Source: CAUZIZ01 sp965219005
GTDB taxonomy: Bacteria; Acidobacteriota; UBA6911; RPQK01; JAJDTT01
Length of the DNA stretch: 64,000 bases
Direction: 5' to 3'
Assembly (NCBI GenBank): GCA_965219005.1
Contig: CBDCMS010000002.1
Span: 496,001 to 560,000 of the forward strand
This document shows, in pieces, positions 51,599-60,928 of this stretch. The first letter of the stretch is position 1, and each line of letters opens with the position of its first letter. Both the position numbers and the translations under genes were made by a program. The notes beneath the pieces are model-generated. The model was not told where the DNA came from. It did not search any database and saw nothing but the letters and a program-made list of their open reading frames with translations.

Positions 51599-52138
51599 TC
51601 AATAACTTGTCTGGTGGAGATAGACGTCTGGATGGAGATCTCGCGTCAATACCTCGATCTGGGCGGGAATCCGTACCACGACCGGCGCACCCGAACGATC
51701 CTCAACCTTGACTTCAACGTAGGGCGTGCTCGATTCGCTATCTGCTTCGGAGCGGGAGGGTGTCTTCATACTCGAGATGCTCTCCGAGGGCCGGGATTCC
51801 AAGATGGAACCGGCATCGTTCCAAAACGCCTTCAAATCCTGCACTCCCCAAGAAGTCGAGGAATCGCTGAGAGTCACAACTGCCAGTAGAACCGCGACCA
51901 AGCCCCATGCAGCTCTCCAACCAATCCAGGACATGAAACTTGCCGACACAACTTTAGAAGAGAAGTCACTAGGAGCCCTGGCCGCCGCTTTGAGAGATTG
52001 GTTCAGCTGTTCCAGTGACGCCACTTCATGGTACAGCTTCCGACATTCCGGACACTGGTGCACGTGATCCAGGTCCGCGCCGTCCAGACCGATCGAGCCC
52101 TCATCCATGAGCTGCTTTTCAACCCACTCGCAGTTCAT
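51599..52138 (-). CDS. Zinc-finger anti-sigma factor
   Basis: 179 residues. The N-terminal zf-HC2 element reads MNCEWVEKQL ... DHVHQCPECRKLYHEVASLE, with H-x-x-x-C-x-x-C. One membrane helix follows (about 73-90, WRAAWGLVAVLLAVVTL), and the C-terminal about 85 residues are exported and Ser/Glu rich, then a beta-strand region (YVEVKVEDRSGAPVVVRIPA). Its ATG overlaps the sigma gene stop by four bases. It should hold the ECF sigma factor inactive at the membrane until an envelope signal triggers release. Confidence 0.88.
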   Translation of the reverse strand: MNCEWVEKQLMDEGSIGLDGADLDHVHQCPECRKLYHEVASLEQLNQSLKAAARAPSDFSSKVVSASFMSWIGWRAAWGLVAVLLAVVTLSDSSTSWGVQDLKAFWNDAGSILESRPSESISSMKTPSRSEADSESSTPYVEVKVEDRSGAPVVVRIPAQIEVLTRDLHPDVYLHQTSY

Positions 52139-52731
52139 CGCACTCTCGTCAGCTTTTGCCGCAGCAGTTTCTTGGCACGGTGGAGCCGAGACTTGACGGT
52201 CCCGACACTCAGTTTGAGCACCTTTCCCACCTCTTCGTGCGAAAGCTCCTGGACTTCACGCAGCACGAAGACCAGACGATACTTCTCCGGAAGGGATTTC
52301 AGGGCGGCCTGTAGCAGCTGAATCTGCTCCTTACGATCCAGGCTGCATTCGGGAGAAGGCCCATCATGTTCCAACGGTATATCCTGCTCCTCCTGCTGGA
52401 AGAAGAGCCGATAGGTAAAGGAACGACTCCTGCGTTTGCGGCGCCTGATCTCGTCCAGGGCGAGATTGGTGGCGATTCGATAGATCCAGGTGGAAAACTG
52501 ATACTTCGCATGGTAGCGGTGAGCGTGCTTGAAAACCCGAATGAAGGTCTCCTGGCCCAGATCAACCGCCTGCTCGTAGTCCCCAACCAGGTTGTAGATG
52601 TAGTTGACCAGTTTGTCCTGATAGCGCTCTACCAGGACCTGAAACGCGTACTCATTGCCCTCCAGGTGGGACGAAATGAGCGCGTTGTCGCCGAAGGACA
52701 ACGTGGTTTCGAGTCCTATGCTTTGGGCCAT
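52135..52731 (-). CDS. ECF RNA polymerase sigma factor (sigma-E type)
   Basis: 198 residues from ATG 52731 (MAQSIGLETTLSF) behind AAGGAGTGAA; an ATG 15 bases earlier overlaps that site. Region 2: FQVLVERYQDKLVNYIYNLV, GDYEQAVDLGQETFIRVFKH and YQFSTWIYRIATNLALDEIR (promoter -10 contact). Region 4: LQAALKSLPEKYRLVFVLRE, VQELSHEEVGKVLKLSVGTV, KSRLHRAKKLLRQKL (-35 contact helix-turn-helix). It directs transcription of a regulon controlled by the membrane anti-sigma factor encoded next. Autoregulation is usual for such pairs; no promoter could be fixed. Confidence 0.93.
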   Translation of the reverse strand: MAQSIGLETTLSFGDNALISSHLEGNEYAFQVLVERYQDKLVNYIYNLVGDYEQAVDLGQETFIRVFKHAHRYHAKYQFSTWIYRIATNLALDEIRRRKRRSRSFTYRLFFQQEEQDIPLEHDGPSPECSLDRKEQIQLLQAALKSLPEKYRLVFVLREVQELSHEEVGKVLKLSVGTVKSRLHRAKKLLRQKLTRVR

Positions 52732-52851
52732 TTCACTCCTTACCAAGTATACCCGTTACCAATAAATCAGCGTACGTATGTCTAAGACGACAGAAGTGCG
52801 CTTTTGTTCCCAAAAAAATTCCTGCACTCCGACCAGCTTCAGAGCATGGAG

Positions 52852-55446
52852 TCACTTCGCTTCGTACCAGGAGGCACCGATAGCGACATCCACCTTCAAG
52901 GGCACGATCAGATCTGCCACCCCTTCCATCTTCTGCTTAATCAGCTGGGTTAGCTCGCCAATCTCAGATTCTTCGACCTCAGCTACGAGCTCATCGTGGA
53001 CCTGCAGTATCAACCTCGATTTCATCTCTCTACGGGCCATCTCTCTATAGATGGAAACCATGGCCTTTTTTATCAGATCGGCAGCAGTGCCCTGAATCGG
53101 CGCATTAATTGCGGTGCGCTCTCCGAAACTCCTCAGGTTCCAGTTCTTGCTACGCACTCCTGGGATCGGGCGGATTCGCCCGAACAATGTCTTAACCTGG
53201 CCCTCCTGATAGACCTGTTTCCGGGTTTCTTCGGCCCACTTCTTGACGCCCTGGTAGCGCTCGAAGTAGTCGTCGATTAGCTTCTGTGCCTCTTTCCGCC
53301 CGATTTTGAGGTTTTGGGCAAGGCCGAACGAGCTGACACCGTACATGATGCCGAAGTTGATGACCTTGGCATAACGGCGTAGCTCACGCGAATCCATGTC
53401 GGACTCTTCTCCGAAGACCTCTCTTGCCGTCCGTTCGTGCACATCCTCACCTTGATGAAAACTATCCACGAGGACAGGATCCTCGGAGAGATGAGCCATG
53501 ACCCTGAGTTCGATCTGGGAATAGTCGGCAGCCAGCATCTTGTAGCCGGTTTCGGGCACGAACGCACGACGGATCTGCCTCCCCAGCTCGCTCCTGATCG
53601 GGATGTTCTGGAGATTGGGATTGCTAGAAGACAGACGTCCGGTTGCCGCCACCATCTGATTGTATGAAGTGTGAATCCTCCCAGTCCCGGCATCGACCAG
53701 ATTGGGTAGTGCATCCAGATAGGTGTTCTTTAGCTTGGTCAGCTCACGATAGTCGAGAATCAGACGGGCGACTTCATAGCTCCCGGCCAGATCCTCCAGG
53801 ACTTCTACGCCAGTGGCGAAATGCCCCGCTTTACGGGTTTTCTTGGGCCGGGGAAGACCCAGCTTGTCGAAGAGGACGGTCGCCAGCTGGCGGGGAGAGT
53901 TGATATTGAACTCGTGTCCTGTGATCTCGTAGATCTTCTGTCTGAGCCTGTCGATATCCCCTTCCACCCGTCCCGACATCTCCTGAAGCAGCTCACAATC
54001 CACCTTGACCCCGTTGCCTTCCATGCTGGCCAGCACCTCCACCAAAGGCATCTCAATCTCTTTGAGTAGGCTCTCCAGTCCCTGCTCCGAGAGCAGCGGC
54101 TGCAACACCTGAAACAATCGAAGGGTCAAATCGGCTCGCTTGGAAACAACGGTTTCGGGATCCTCTTCGAACAGCTTCGCCTGGCCCTCAACAAGGCGGT
54201 AGTGCAGATATTCCAGAGCCAGTTTCTCCAGAGAGAAGTTGTTCTGATTGGGCATCAGGAGATAGGCCATTAGCATGGTGTCCTGGAAATTCTGTTCCAG
54301 GGACCAGTGGTTTCGGCGAGCGAAAAAATAGACCGGCTTGAGATCGTGAATGATCCACTCCGAGGGCCGCTTCAAAAGGTCCTGGGTCTCCGGTCCGCAC
54401 CTCTGCAAAAGGCTCTCGGATAGGTAGAAAGCCTTCTCCGTCTCGACGCTGACTGCCAGGCCCTTCAAGGTCCCCTGCAGGGGATCGTCGTAGGAAAACG
54501 CGAGCGCCGCCCGCTTCCCCTCCAGTTGTTCGGCCAGGGACCTGACCTGCTCAGCACTCTCAAGAATCTGGTACTGGCCGGAAACGGCTTCGGGCTCAGG
54601 CAGGAACTCTTCCAGCAGGCTGGTAAAATTCAGCTCGGTAAACAGCGCACTCGCTTGCTCCATGTCGGGCTCTGAAAGCTGCAGATCTGAAAGATTCACC
54701 TCGATCGGCAAATCGGTGTGGATCCTTAGTAGTTCCCTGCTTTGCTGTATCTGTGCTTCGTTCTGCTGCAGACTTTCCCGATAGGTTTTACGGCTCACTT
54801 CGTCGCGGTGATCGAGCAGATTTTGCAGCGTTCCGTACTGCTGGATAAGCTGCTGAGCACCCTTTTCGCCGATCCCCGGCGCTCCCGGAATGTTGTCCGA
54901 GGTATCACCCATCAGGCTCAGAACATCGAGAATCCGATCGGGTGGGACTCCAAACTTCTCCTCTACTTTCTGTGCATCAAAACGGCTCATCGTCCTCGTG
55001 TCCAGGACACTGACGGCCGGCCCGACCAGCTGAAAGAGATCCTTGTCGATGGTCACAATGACGACTTCCAAGCCCTGTTCCACCGCCTTTCTGGTCATGG
55101 TGGCGATGACATCATCTGCCTCGTAGCGCTCGTGAGAGAGAACGGGCACGCGCAGGACCTGGCACACCTTGAAGACATAGGGAATCTGTGCCAGCAGATC
55201 CTCGGGCGTGGGTCGGCGCGTAGACTTGTATTCGGCGTATTGCTCGTGGCGGACGGTGGGTCCCGGCAGATCCACCGCAACGCCAACATAGGTGGGATTC
55301 TCCTCTTTGATCATCTTCCTCAGCATGTTCGTAAAGCCGTAGATTGCGTTCGTGGGAAAACCCTCCTTGCTGGTCAATCCCTGGATCGCATAGTAGGCAC
55401 GGTAGAGCTGCGACATGCCGTCAACAAGGTAGAGTCTGGAGGCCAC
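52852..55446 (-). CDS. polA: DNA polymerase I
   Basis: 864 residues. The 5'-3' exonuclease occupies about 1-290 (SRLYLVDGMSQLYRAYYAIQ, YEADDVIATMTRKAVEQG, DKDLFQLV, LMGDTSDNIPGAPGIGEKGA). The middle domain (about 300-470) has the 3'-5' exonuclease fold, but the first motif, D-x-E in proofreading enzymes, reads LAFSYDDPLQ, so proofreading is probably lost, as in Taq and Bst enzymes. The polymerase part (about 480-864) carries RLSSSNPNLQNIPIRSELGR, MLAADYSQIELRVMAHLSED (motif A), RRYAKVINFGIMYGVSSFGL (motif B) and ILQVHDELVAEVEE (motif C). It fills gaps in repair and removes RNA primers. Confidence 0.96.
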   Translation of the reverse strand: MASRLYLVDGMSQLYRAYYAIQGLTSKEGFPTNAIYGFTNMLRKMIKEENPTYVGVAVDLPGPTVRHEQYAEYKSTRRPTPEDLLAQIPYVFKVCQVLRVPVLSHERYEADDVIATMTRKAVEQGLEVVIVTIDKDLFQLVGPAVSVLDTRTMSRFDAQKVEEKFGVPPDRILDVLSLMGDTSDNIPGAPGIGEKGAQQLIQQYGTLQNLLDHRDEVSRKTYRESLQQNEAQIQQSRELLRIHTDLPIEVNLSDLQLSEPDMEQASALFTELNFTSLLEEFLPEPEAVSGQYQILESAEQVRSLAEQLEGKRAALAFSYDDPLQGTLKGLAVSVETEKAFYLSESLLQRCGPETQDLLKRPSEWIIHDLKPVYFFARRNHWSLEQNFQDTMLMAYLLMPNQNNFSLEKLALEYLHYRLVEGQAKLFEEDPETVVSKRADLTLRLFQVLQPLLSEQGLESLLKEIEMPLVEVLASMEGNGVKVDCELLQEMSGRVEGDIDRLRQKIYEITGHEFNINSPRQLATVLFDKLGLPRPKKTRKAGHFATGVEVLEDLAGSYEVARLILDYRELTKLKNTYLDALPNLVDAGTGRIHTSYNQMVAATGRLSSSNPNLQNIPIRSELGRQIRRAFVPETGYKMLAADYSQIELRVMAHLSEDPVLVDSFHQGEDVHERTAREVFGEESDMDSRELRRYAKVINFGIMYGVSSFGLAQNLKIGRKEAQKLIDDYFERYQGVKKWAEETRKQVYQEGQVKTLFGRIRPIPGVRSKNWNLRSFGERTAINAPIQGTAADLIKKAMVSIYREMARREMKSRLILQVHDELVAEVEESEIGELTQLIKQKMEGVADLIVPLKVDVAIGASWYEAK

Positions 55447-55530
55447 AAGCTCATGTTAGCACACCCCCTGAGAGGGGTCCTGGGAGGGCAGGAATTCGCA
55501 TCGCAGACGGCTTGTTCAAGTTTCAGCCGA

Positions 55531-55628
55531 GTCGTTCGCGGCTCTGCCGGACTTGGCTGCGCAACGGCTGCAGCTGTTTCCGGTACTGTTCACTGATCAC
55601 TTCATCACTGCTCACTATTCCAGTTCAG
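55531..55628 (+). repeat. Dispersed repeat GTTCACTGATCACTTCA family, copy 2
   Basis: GTCGTTCGCGGCTCTG, then an insert absent in copy 1, then GCAGCTGTTTCCGGTACTGT, TCACTGATCACTTCATCACT and GCTCACTATTC. It matches 38710-38794. It lies between divergent polA and plsC. Confidence 0.8.
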
Positions 55629-55676
55629 CCTAGCCTCACCTTGATCCAGACGCTCCCTTCGCTTAGGATGTGGGGG

Positions 55677-56399
55677 ATGTCCGCCCTGGCTAGAGTCAAC
55701 TCGATCTGGCGGGTACCTCTCATTCTGACCTTTACCGCGCTAATGGCCGCCTTGAGCGTGGTTCTTTCTCTCTCCGTAAATGCGGTCAGGCGGCAAGACT
55801 GGTGCGCTCGCACCTGGAGTCGTTTCATCTTACGAGTGTCGCGCGTCCGGGTGGACGTCCGGGGCCTGGATGTGCTTGACTCGGCTCAGGCTTACGTTTT
55901 CGTTGCCAATCATTTGAGCATGTTCGACATCTGGGCATTGCTGGCCTGCCTTCCCTATAGCGTCCGCTTCGTGGCAAAGGCCTCCCTCTTTCACTGGCCG
56001 TTACTGGGATGGCATCTGCGGCGGAGCGGCAACATTCGGGTGGATCGGCACCATCCGCGCCGCACCATCCGGGCTTTTGAGGAAGCTGGGGAAAGAATCC
56101 GAACGGGAGTTTCCTTTGTGGTCTTCCCAGAGGGGATGCGCACCTGGGGAGAGGAAGTAGCACCCTTCAAGCGGGGGAGCTTCGTACTCGCGCGCCACGC
56201 GGCCTCCCCCATCGTCCCGATTACCATCATAGGCTCCCATTTACTGCTTCAAAGAGGATCGATTCTCATCAACCCGGGCTGCATGAAGGTGATTATCCAC
56301 TCCCCCATCCCATACGAGGATTTCAAGGAAGTGGAGCTGCAGTCCCTGGCCAGTCGCGTTCGCTCGACGATCGTGGAAAGCTATAGGGAGGCGCCATAG
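55677..56399 (+). CDS. plsC: 1-acyl-sn-glycerol-3-phosphate acyltransferase
   Basis: 240 residues from ATG 55677 (ATG 55668 also possible); the frame is open further upstream but through repeat sequence. A hydrophobic segment (VPLILTFTALMAALSVVLSL) anchors it in the inner membrane. The acyltransferase motifs are YVFVANHLSMFDIWALLACL (N-H-x-x-x-x-D), RFVAKASLFHWPLLGWHLRR, IRVDRHHPRRTI, SFVVFPEGMRTWGEEVAPFK (F-P-E-G-x-R) and ASPIVPITIIG. It makes phosphatidic acid from lysophosphatidic acid. The M24 peptidase gene starts at its stop codon (TAGTG). Confidence 0.92.
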   Translation: MSALARVNSIWRVPLILTFTALMAALSVVLSLSVNAVRRQDWCARTWSRFILRVSRVRVDVRGLDVLDSAQAYVFVANHLSMFDIWALLACLPYSVRFVAKASLFHWPLLGWHLRRSGNIRVDRHHPRRTIRAFEEAGERIRTGVSFVVFPEGMRTWGEEVAPFKRGSFVLARHAASPIVPITIIGSHLLLQRGSILINPGCMKVIIHSPIPYEDFKEVELQSLASRVRSTIVESYREAP

Positions 56400-57589
56400 T
56401 GGACGGAGGTAAGAAGCAAATTGCTCGCATCCAAACAGCCTTACGTGAGCTGCAGATTCCCGCATGGCTGTTCTACGACTTCCGCAAGCTGGATCCCATT
56501 GCCTGCAATATCCTGAAGTTCGACCCCGATCATCACGCAACGCGCCGCTGGTTCTATCTGGTCCCCGCAGAAGGAGAACCGGCCAAACTGGTACACCGCA
56601 TCGAGTCTTCGATGCTCGATCACCTACCAGGGCCCAAGCACGTCTATCTCCGTTGGTCGGAACTGCATTCGCAACTCAGAACCATCCTGCAAAACACAGC
56701 TTCGGTGGCGATGCAGTATTCCGAGTTGAACGCGATCCCCTATCTTTCCCGCGTGGACGCGGGCACGGTGGAGCTGGTCCGGAGCTGTGGCCCCTCGGTC
56801 CTGTCTTCGGCCGATCTGATTCAACACTTCGAAGCCGTCCTGGACAGCCGGCAACTCAAGCTTCATCGGGAGAGCTCACAGCAGATTACCTCAATCGTCA
56901 GGAAAGCCTACGAATTTGCGGAAGCGGAGATCCGAGGGAGCGGGCTTACTTCCGAGTATTCGGTCCAGCAGTTCATCATGGAGCGGCTCGCAGAGGCAGA
57001 CCTGGTGACCGACTCCCCACCCATCGTGGCGGTGAACCAGAACAGCGCAGATCCGCACTATCAGCCCAACTCGGAAATCTCGGAGAAGATTACACGAGGC
57101 GACTTCCTGCTCATCGACCTATGGGCAAAGTCCACCGCGGGGTCCTCAGTCTATGCGGATATCACCTGGAATGCCTACTTTGGGGAAACCCCACCAGAGC
57201 GGATTGTTCAGGTTTTTGATCTGGTTCGGCAGGCTCGTGACCGGGGCGTGGAGTTTCTCCGCGAGCAACTTGCCTTGGATCTGGTTCCCCAGGGCTGGGA
57301 AGTCGACGACGCCGTCAGGGAAGTGATCCGCGCCGGGGGTTTCGGTGACTCCTTCATCCACCGGACCGGACACAATCTGGGAGTCGAGCCCCACGGCAAC
57401 GGCGTCAATTTCGACAACCTGGAAACGCACGACGAACGGGGCGTGATCCCGGGCCTCCTCTGCACCATCGAACCGGGAATCTACCTGGACCAGTTCGGCG
57501 TCCGCAGCGAGATCAACGTCTCGATTTCCAAGGGTGAGGTGGAGGTGACAACCACACCCCAAAATCGTATTGTCCGCCTACCTAGTTAA
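56399..57589 (+). CDS. M24-family Xaa-Pro-type metallopeptidase
   Basis: 396 residues from GTG 56399, which overlaps the plsC stop. The N-terminal creatinase-like domain (1-165) has AWLFYDFRKLDPIACNILKF. The pita-bread domain (170-390) gives the five metal ligands: LLIDLWAKSTAGSSVYADIT (two Asp), SFIHRTGHNLGVEPHGNGVN (His), LLCTIEPGIYLDQFGVRSEI (Glu, then Glu). Related enzymes remove N-terminal residues before proline or act on small amidino compounds. Cytoplasmic. Coupling with plsC is translational and need not reflect function. Confidence 0.92.
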   Translation: MDGGKKQIARIQTALRELQIPAWLFYDFRKLDPIACNILKFDPDHHATRRWFYLVPAEGEPAKLVHRIESSMLDHLPGPKHVYLRWSELHSQLRTILQNTASVAMQYSELNAIPYLSRVDAGTVELVRSCGPSVLSSADLIQHFEAVLDSRQLKLHRESSQQITSIVRKAYEFAEAEIRGSGLTSEYSVQQFIMERLAEADLVTDSPPIVAVNQNSADPHYQPNSEISEKITRGDFLLIDLWAKSTAGSSVYADITWNAYFGETPPERIVQVFDLVRQARDRGVEFLREQLALDLVPQGWEVDDAVREVIRAGGFGDSFIHRTGHNLGVEPHGNGVNFDNLETHDERGVIPGLLCTIEPGIYLDQFGVRSEINVSISKGEVEVTTTPQNRIVRLPS

Positions 57590-57609
57590 GGAACCATGTC
57601 CGGACACAA

Positions 57610-57709
57610 GGGGCCGAAGGTTGAGAAACCCGCCTTTTCAAGGCCGACCGAGGAAGGATGTCCCGGTTGGGAAACCGAACCTTCCTTCTCAAGCGCCCTT
57701 CGGCACCCC
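57610..57709 (+). ncRNA. Candidate structured RNA or terminator, three-way-junction shape
   Basis: The closing stem pairs GGGGCCGAAGG (57610-57620) and TTGAGAA (57621-57627) with TTCTCAA (57686-57692) and CCTTCGG-CA-CCCC (57698-57709). Inside are a short hairpin GCCTT-TTC-AAGGC (57633-57645) and a longer one: GGAAGG...CCTTCC enclosing CGGTT-GGGA-AACCG (57664-57677), whose loop is of GNRA type. It lies 20 bases after the M24 gene and 140 before the next gene. A plain terminator, a REP-like palindrome or a regulatory RNA are all possible. Confidence 0.4.
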
Positions 57710-57849
57710 ATGTTCGTTTCTCACATTTTTCCTAGCTGCTTCCCAGTAAGCTCGAATTGGCAATAATCCTAGCTCTCAATCCTCGCAAACTGGAACAAAG
57801 ATGTACCCCTTTTGACCTTCAATCCAGTCCTCGATACACTCTCCTCCCT

Positions 57850-58065
57850 ATGACAAAGCCTGACTTCCAAACGATGATTCAAGAAAGGGTCGAACCAGCA
57901 GCAGCGGAAGCCCTTTCTCCTCGGCGGCGGTTTTGGCTTGTCGTTGCTGCCCTTTGGTTACTAGTAATTGTGGCAGCTTTCTTGGCGCTAAAGCTTGTTG
58001 TTTTTCACTCTCTCATAGCGGACTTTTTCAATACCGCACTCTCTTGGCTTAGGATGAGCGAGTGA
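57850..58065 (+). CDS. Small single-pass membrane protein
   Basis: 71 residues from ATG 57850 (MTKPDFQTMIQERVEPAAAE); an earlier ATG lies in non-conserved sequence. One long helix (FWLVVAALWLLVIVAAFLAL) follows an acidic cytoplasmic start. Its TGA overlaps the GTG of the next membrane protein, so the two are translationally coupled and probably act together. No family recognised. Confidence 0.55.
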   Translation: MTKPDFQTMIQERVEPAAAEALSPRRRFWLVVAALWLLVIVAAFLALKLVVFHSLIADFFNTALSWLRMSE

Positions 58066-59358
58066 TTCCCTCGCAAACGGTAGACGTCTTACTCGGCACG
58101 CTCACAGCTTTTCTCTATGCCGGGGCGACTTTAGGAATCGGCCTTTCCCTTCTGCTGCTGTGTATGGGTCGACGGGGATACGCTGCCGTTCGTGCCCGCG
58201 TCGGCCTTTGCGCGTTCGTATGGCTCGCTTTTGTAGCGGGCCAAGGAATACTCGGTGCAGTGTGGCTTGTGCTCTCCCTGGCCGGGCTCCTGCATCCTAC
58301 CCTGGTGGGTATTATCTGCGTTCTGGGATGGTCTTTCCTTGGGGCAGTCCTCTTGGCTTTCCGAGTCCCGCTTACACAAGCTGTCAGGCGGAGAGCAGGG
58401 CTGTCTTTCCTGCATATTCGCTCCTGGTATCACTGGGTCGCGATCGGAGTAGCCGTTGTCGTCTTGCTGCGCGGTGTGATCGCGCTTCTGCCACCAACCG
58501 TCAATGATGCCCTCGGGAAATATCTGATCACACCCAAAATGATCGCTTTTAATCATTCGCTTGAGTTCCAATCCTATGCTTCTCCTTTTCACGGTCTACT
58601 TCCGTTGCAAGTCGAGCTACATTGGGCAGCGCTCTTTTCGATCTCTAACGAAACTGCGGTAACAGTTTGGGATTATTTCTGTGCGTCGAGCCTCCTCGCT
58701 GGTATCGGTTTGCTGACGTTGTCTCTTGTTTCCAGCCGGAGGGCAGCTCTATTCGCTGTCCTCGTAATGCTTACGACCCCGGGGTTCGCTGCCCTCATGG
58801 GTGCGGCAAAAAGCGACAACGCCGGCGCCCAGTATGGCATGGCAGCATTGTTGTGGCTCATCGCTTGGCCTGCTTTGCGACGACCGGCGGCGCTATTGGC
58901 GGGCTTGTCTCTGGGCTGGGCGCTGGCAAGCCGCTACACGAACGTTATCTTTGTCCCAGCGTTCGTTACATTCGCTGCAATGATGATACGTCGCCTGCGG
59001 AAGGAGTTTGCTATTGGTCAGGCGGTAGAGAGGTTGAAAAACTCGTGGGTAACTGACGCCCTGGTCTGTGGATCCGCGGTGGGCTTAGCTACCGGATCCA
59101 TGTTGATCAAGAACTGGGTACTCGTAGGATGTCCTTTGGCACCGCAATTCGGCTGCGAGGAGGAGTACTGGAGGGTTGTATTCAGCACTCTGACATCCGG
59201 GAAGCAGAACATATCACTGCTTGATTTGATGCTTTATCCGTTCGTGTGGACGTTTGCAGATCGCGAGAAGATGCTTGGCAATATCTCGCCGTTGTTCCTT
59301 GGCTTCTTCCCATTCCTTCTGATTTATCGTCGTTCTTCAACGGTAAAGCCTGCGCTAG

Positions 59359-60928
59359 CAGCCTGTCGGACTTGACTCACAGGCACTTCTGAAATTTGAC
59401 GTTTGATCCAAAGTCTTGCACGACCAAGCACGAAATCGATGAATCGTCTGATCTGCGGCGGTGATTTGGCCGCTGAAACGACCTGGCCCACCTCTTCAGA
59501 GGGTGGCACGGGCCAGCTTCGGCTGGCGGCAGGCGAGGTTGTACATTCTTTTCAGATTCCAGGCGATGCTGGCCAGAGTCCACTCCCCGTCTGCCGCCTC
59601 CGCTCCTCGGAGAGAGAACTGCGCAAAGCCCATCACCGATTTGATGATCCCAAAGACGGGCTCGGGGACAGCTTTGCGTTGCCCGTAGATGGCTCGACCC
59701 GCCGGGGTCTTCAACCGGTATCTCATCTGCTCCACCGCATCGGCGTCTTCCCCGGGTGGCTCCGGTTCTTTCCAGCGTTCGTTCGGCGGCAAGTGGTGGG
59801 CTTCCCGCTCGACCGCAATATAGGGAAGGACCGCATGCTCGCTACAAAGCTCCACGTTGGCACCACTGAAGTAGCCGTTGTCGGCCAGCAGCTCCTGGGG
59901 CCGACCCAACGACTCCGGCAATGCGTGCAGCGCCGCCAGGGCCGGTTTCAGTTCTTTCTTGTCATTGGCGTTTGGCGTGACATGAACGGCCACAATCAAC
60001 AGACTGTCGTTATCCACCAGGGCCTGAGCGTTGTAGCATTGCTCAAATCCCCCGCCCGAGACCGGCATGATCCGAGAATCTTCATCCGTCAGATTGATCT
60101 GATCCTGGTCTCGGATTCCTCCTCGGGGCGGTTTGGGTTCGCGACCCTTCGGTTTGTTTCCCCTTTTCCTCTGGGCTTGCCGCTTGGCCACCTTCCCTTC
60201 ATATTCGGCGTGCTCGGCCGCCTGCCGCTCGGCCGCCCGCTCGACCAGCTTCTGCTTCGCTTGATCGATCGCTTTCAACCGTGCTTCCCGCCGCGCCAGC
60301 TCGGCCGGGATGTCCATCCCTTCCGTTTCTTCTCGTCCATCCGCTTCCTCGGCCAGCTGCATCAACTCGTCCACTTCTTCTCGCAGCCGCGCTTCCAGTT
60401 TCTGGATGTGCCCCCAGCTCAACGCACTGTGCTTGGAGGCATTGGCTTTGACCTTCGTGCCATCCAAACTCACTCGGCCCAACTTCAGAAATCCCATCGC
60501 CTGGGCCAGCAGCAAGATCTCCACAAACAGCGGCTTCAGCTCTTCCAAAAACCGCTTTCGGAAATGGGCTATGGTGTCGTGATCCGGATGCGTGTTGCCG
60601 GCGAGGTAGCGAAACGCCACCGAATCGTAGGTGGCTTGCTCCAACTTCCGACTCGAAAACACCCCCGTCGCATACCCGTAAAACAACAACGCCAGCATCA
60701 CCGCCGGATGGTATCCTTCCGATCCCCGTTTCGTGTAGGAATCCTCCAACTTCCTCAACTCCAGCTTGCTCACCACCTCCACCACGAAGCGAGCCAGATG
60801 CGTCTCCGGCAGCCATTCCTGCACCGAAGGAGGAAACAGATAAGGAGTCTCTCGATCTACTGTTCTAAATCGATTCGCCATACACTAATGATGCCCGTTC
60901 GGTGTGACCTCGAAAGTCCGACAGGCTG
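59359..60928 (-). mobile_element. IS1182-family insertion sequence (1570 bp)
   Basis: Perfect terminal inverted repeats CAGCCTGTCGGACTT at the left and AAGTCCGACAGGCTG at the right. CTAG at 59355-59358 and 60929-60932 is the 4-bp target duplication. It lies in the membrane-protein gene in antisense orientation. Confidence 0.93.
59496..60881 (-). CDS. IS1182-family transposase
   Basis: 461 residues, complete. The N-terminal helical part (RFRTVDRETPYLFPPSVQEW, LLFYGYATGVFSSRKLEQAT, RYLAGNTHPDHDTIAHFRKR) is the conserved DUF772-type domain. Catalytic DDE: Asp in GRVSLDGTKVKANASKHSAL, Asp in ELLADNGYFSGANVEL, and Glu in PEPVFGIIKSVMGFAQFSLR. A basic, charged spacer (about 170-260, rich in Glu, Ala and Arg) divides the core. 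Since the frame is intact the element could be mobile. Confidence 0.94.
   Translation of the reverse strand: MANRFRTVDRETPYLFPPSVQEWLPETHLARFVVEVVSKLELRKLEDSYTKRGSEGYHPAVMLALLFYGYATGVFSSRKLEQATYDSVAFRYLAGNTHPDHDTIAHFRKRFLEELKPLFVEILLLAQAMGFLKLGRVSLDGTKVKANASKHSALSWGHIQKLEARLREEVDELMQLAEEADGREETEGMDIPAELARREARLKAIDQAKQKLVERAAERQAAEHAEYEGKVAKRQAQRKRGNKPKGREPKPPRGGIRDQDQINLTDEDSRIMPVSGGGFEQCYNAQALVDNDSLLIVAVHVTPNANDKKELKPALAALHALPESLGRPQELLADNGYFSGANVELCSEHAVLPYIAVEREAHHLPPNERWKEPEPPGEDADAVEQMRYRLKTPAGRAIYGQRKAVPEPVFGIIKSVMGFAQFSLRGAEAADGEWTLASIAWNLKRMYNLACRQPKLARATL

Noticed and set aside
54742..55596. 284-codon plus-strand frame opposite polA
   Set aside because: Antisense to the well conserved 5'-3' exonuclease domain.
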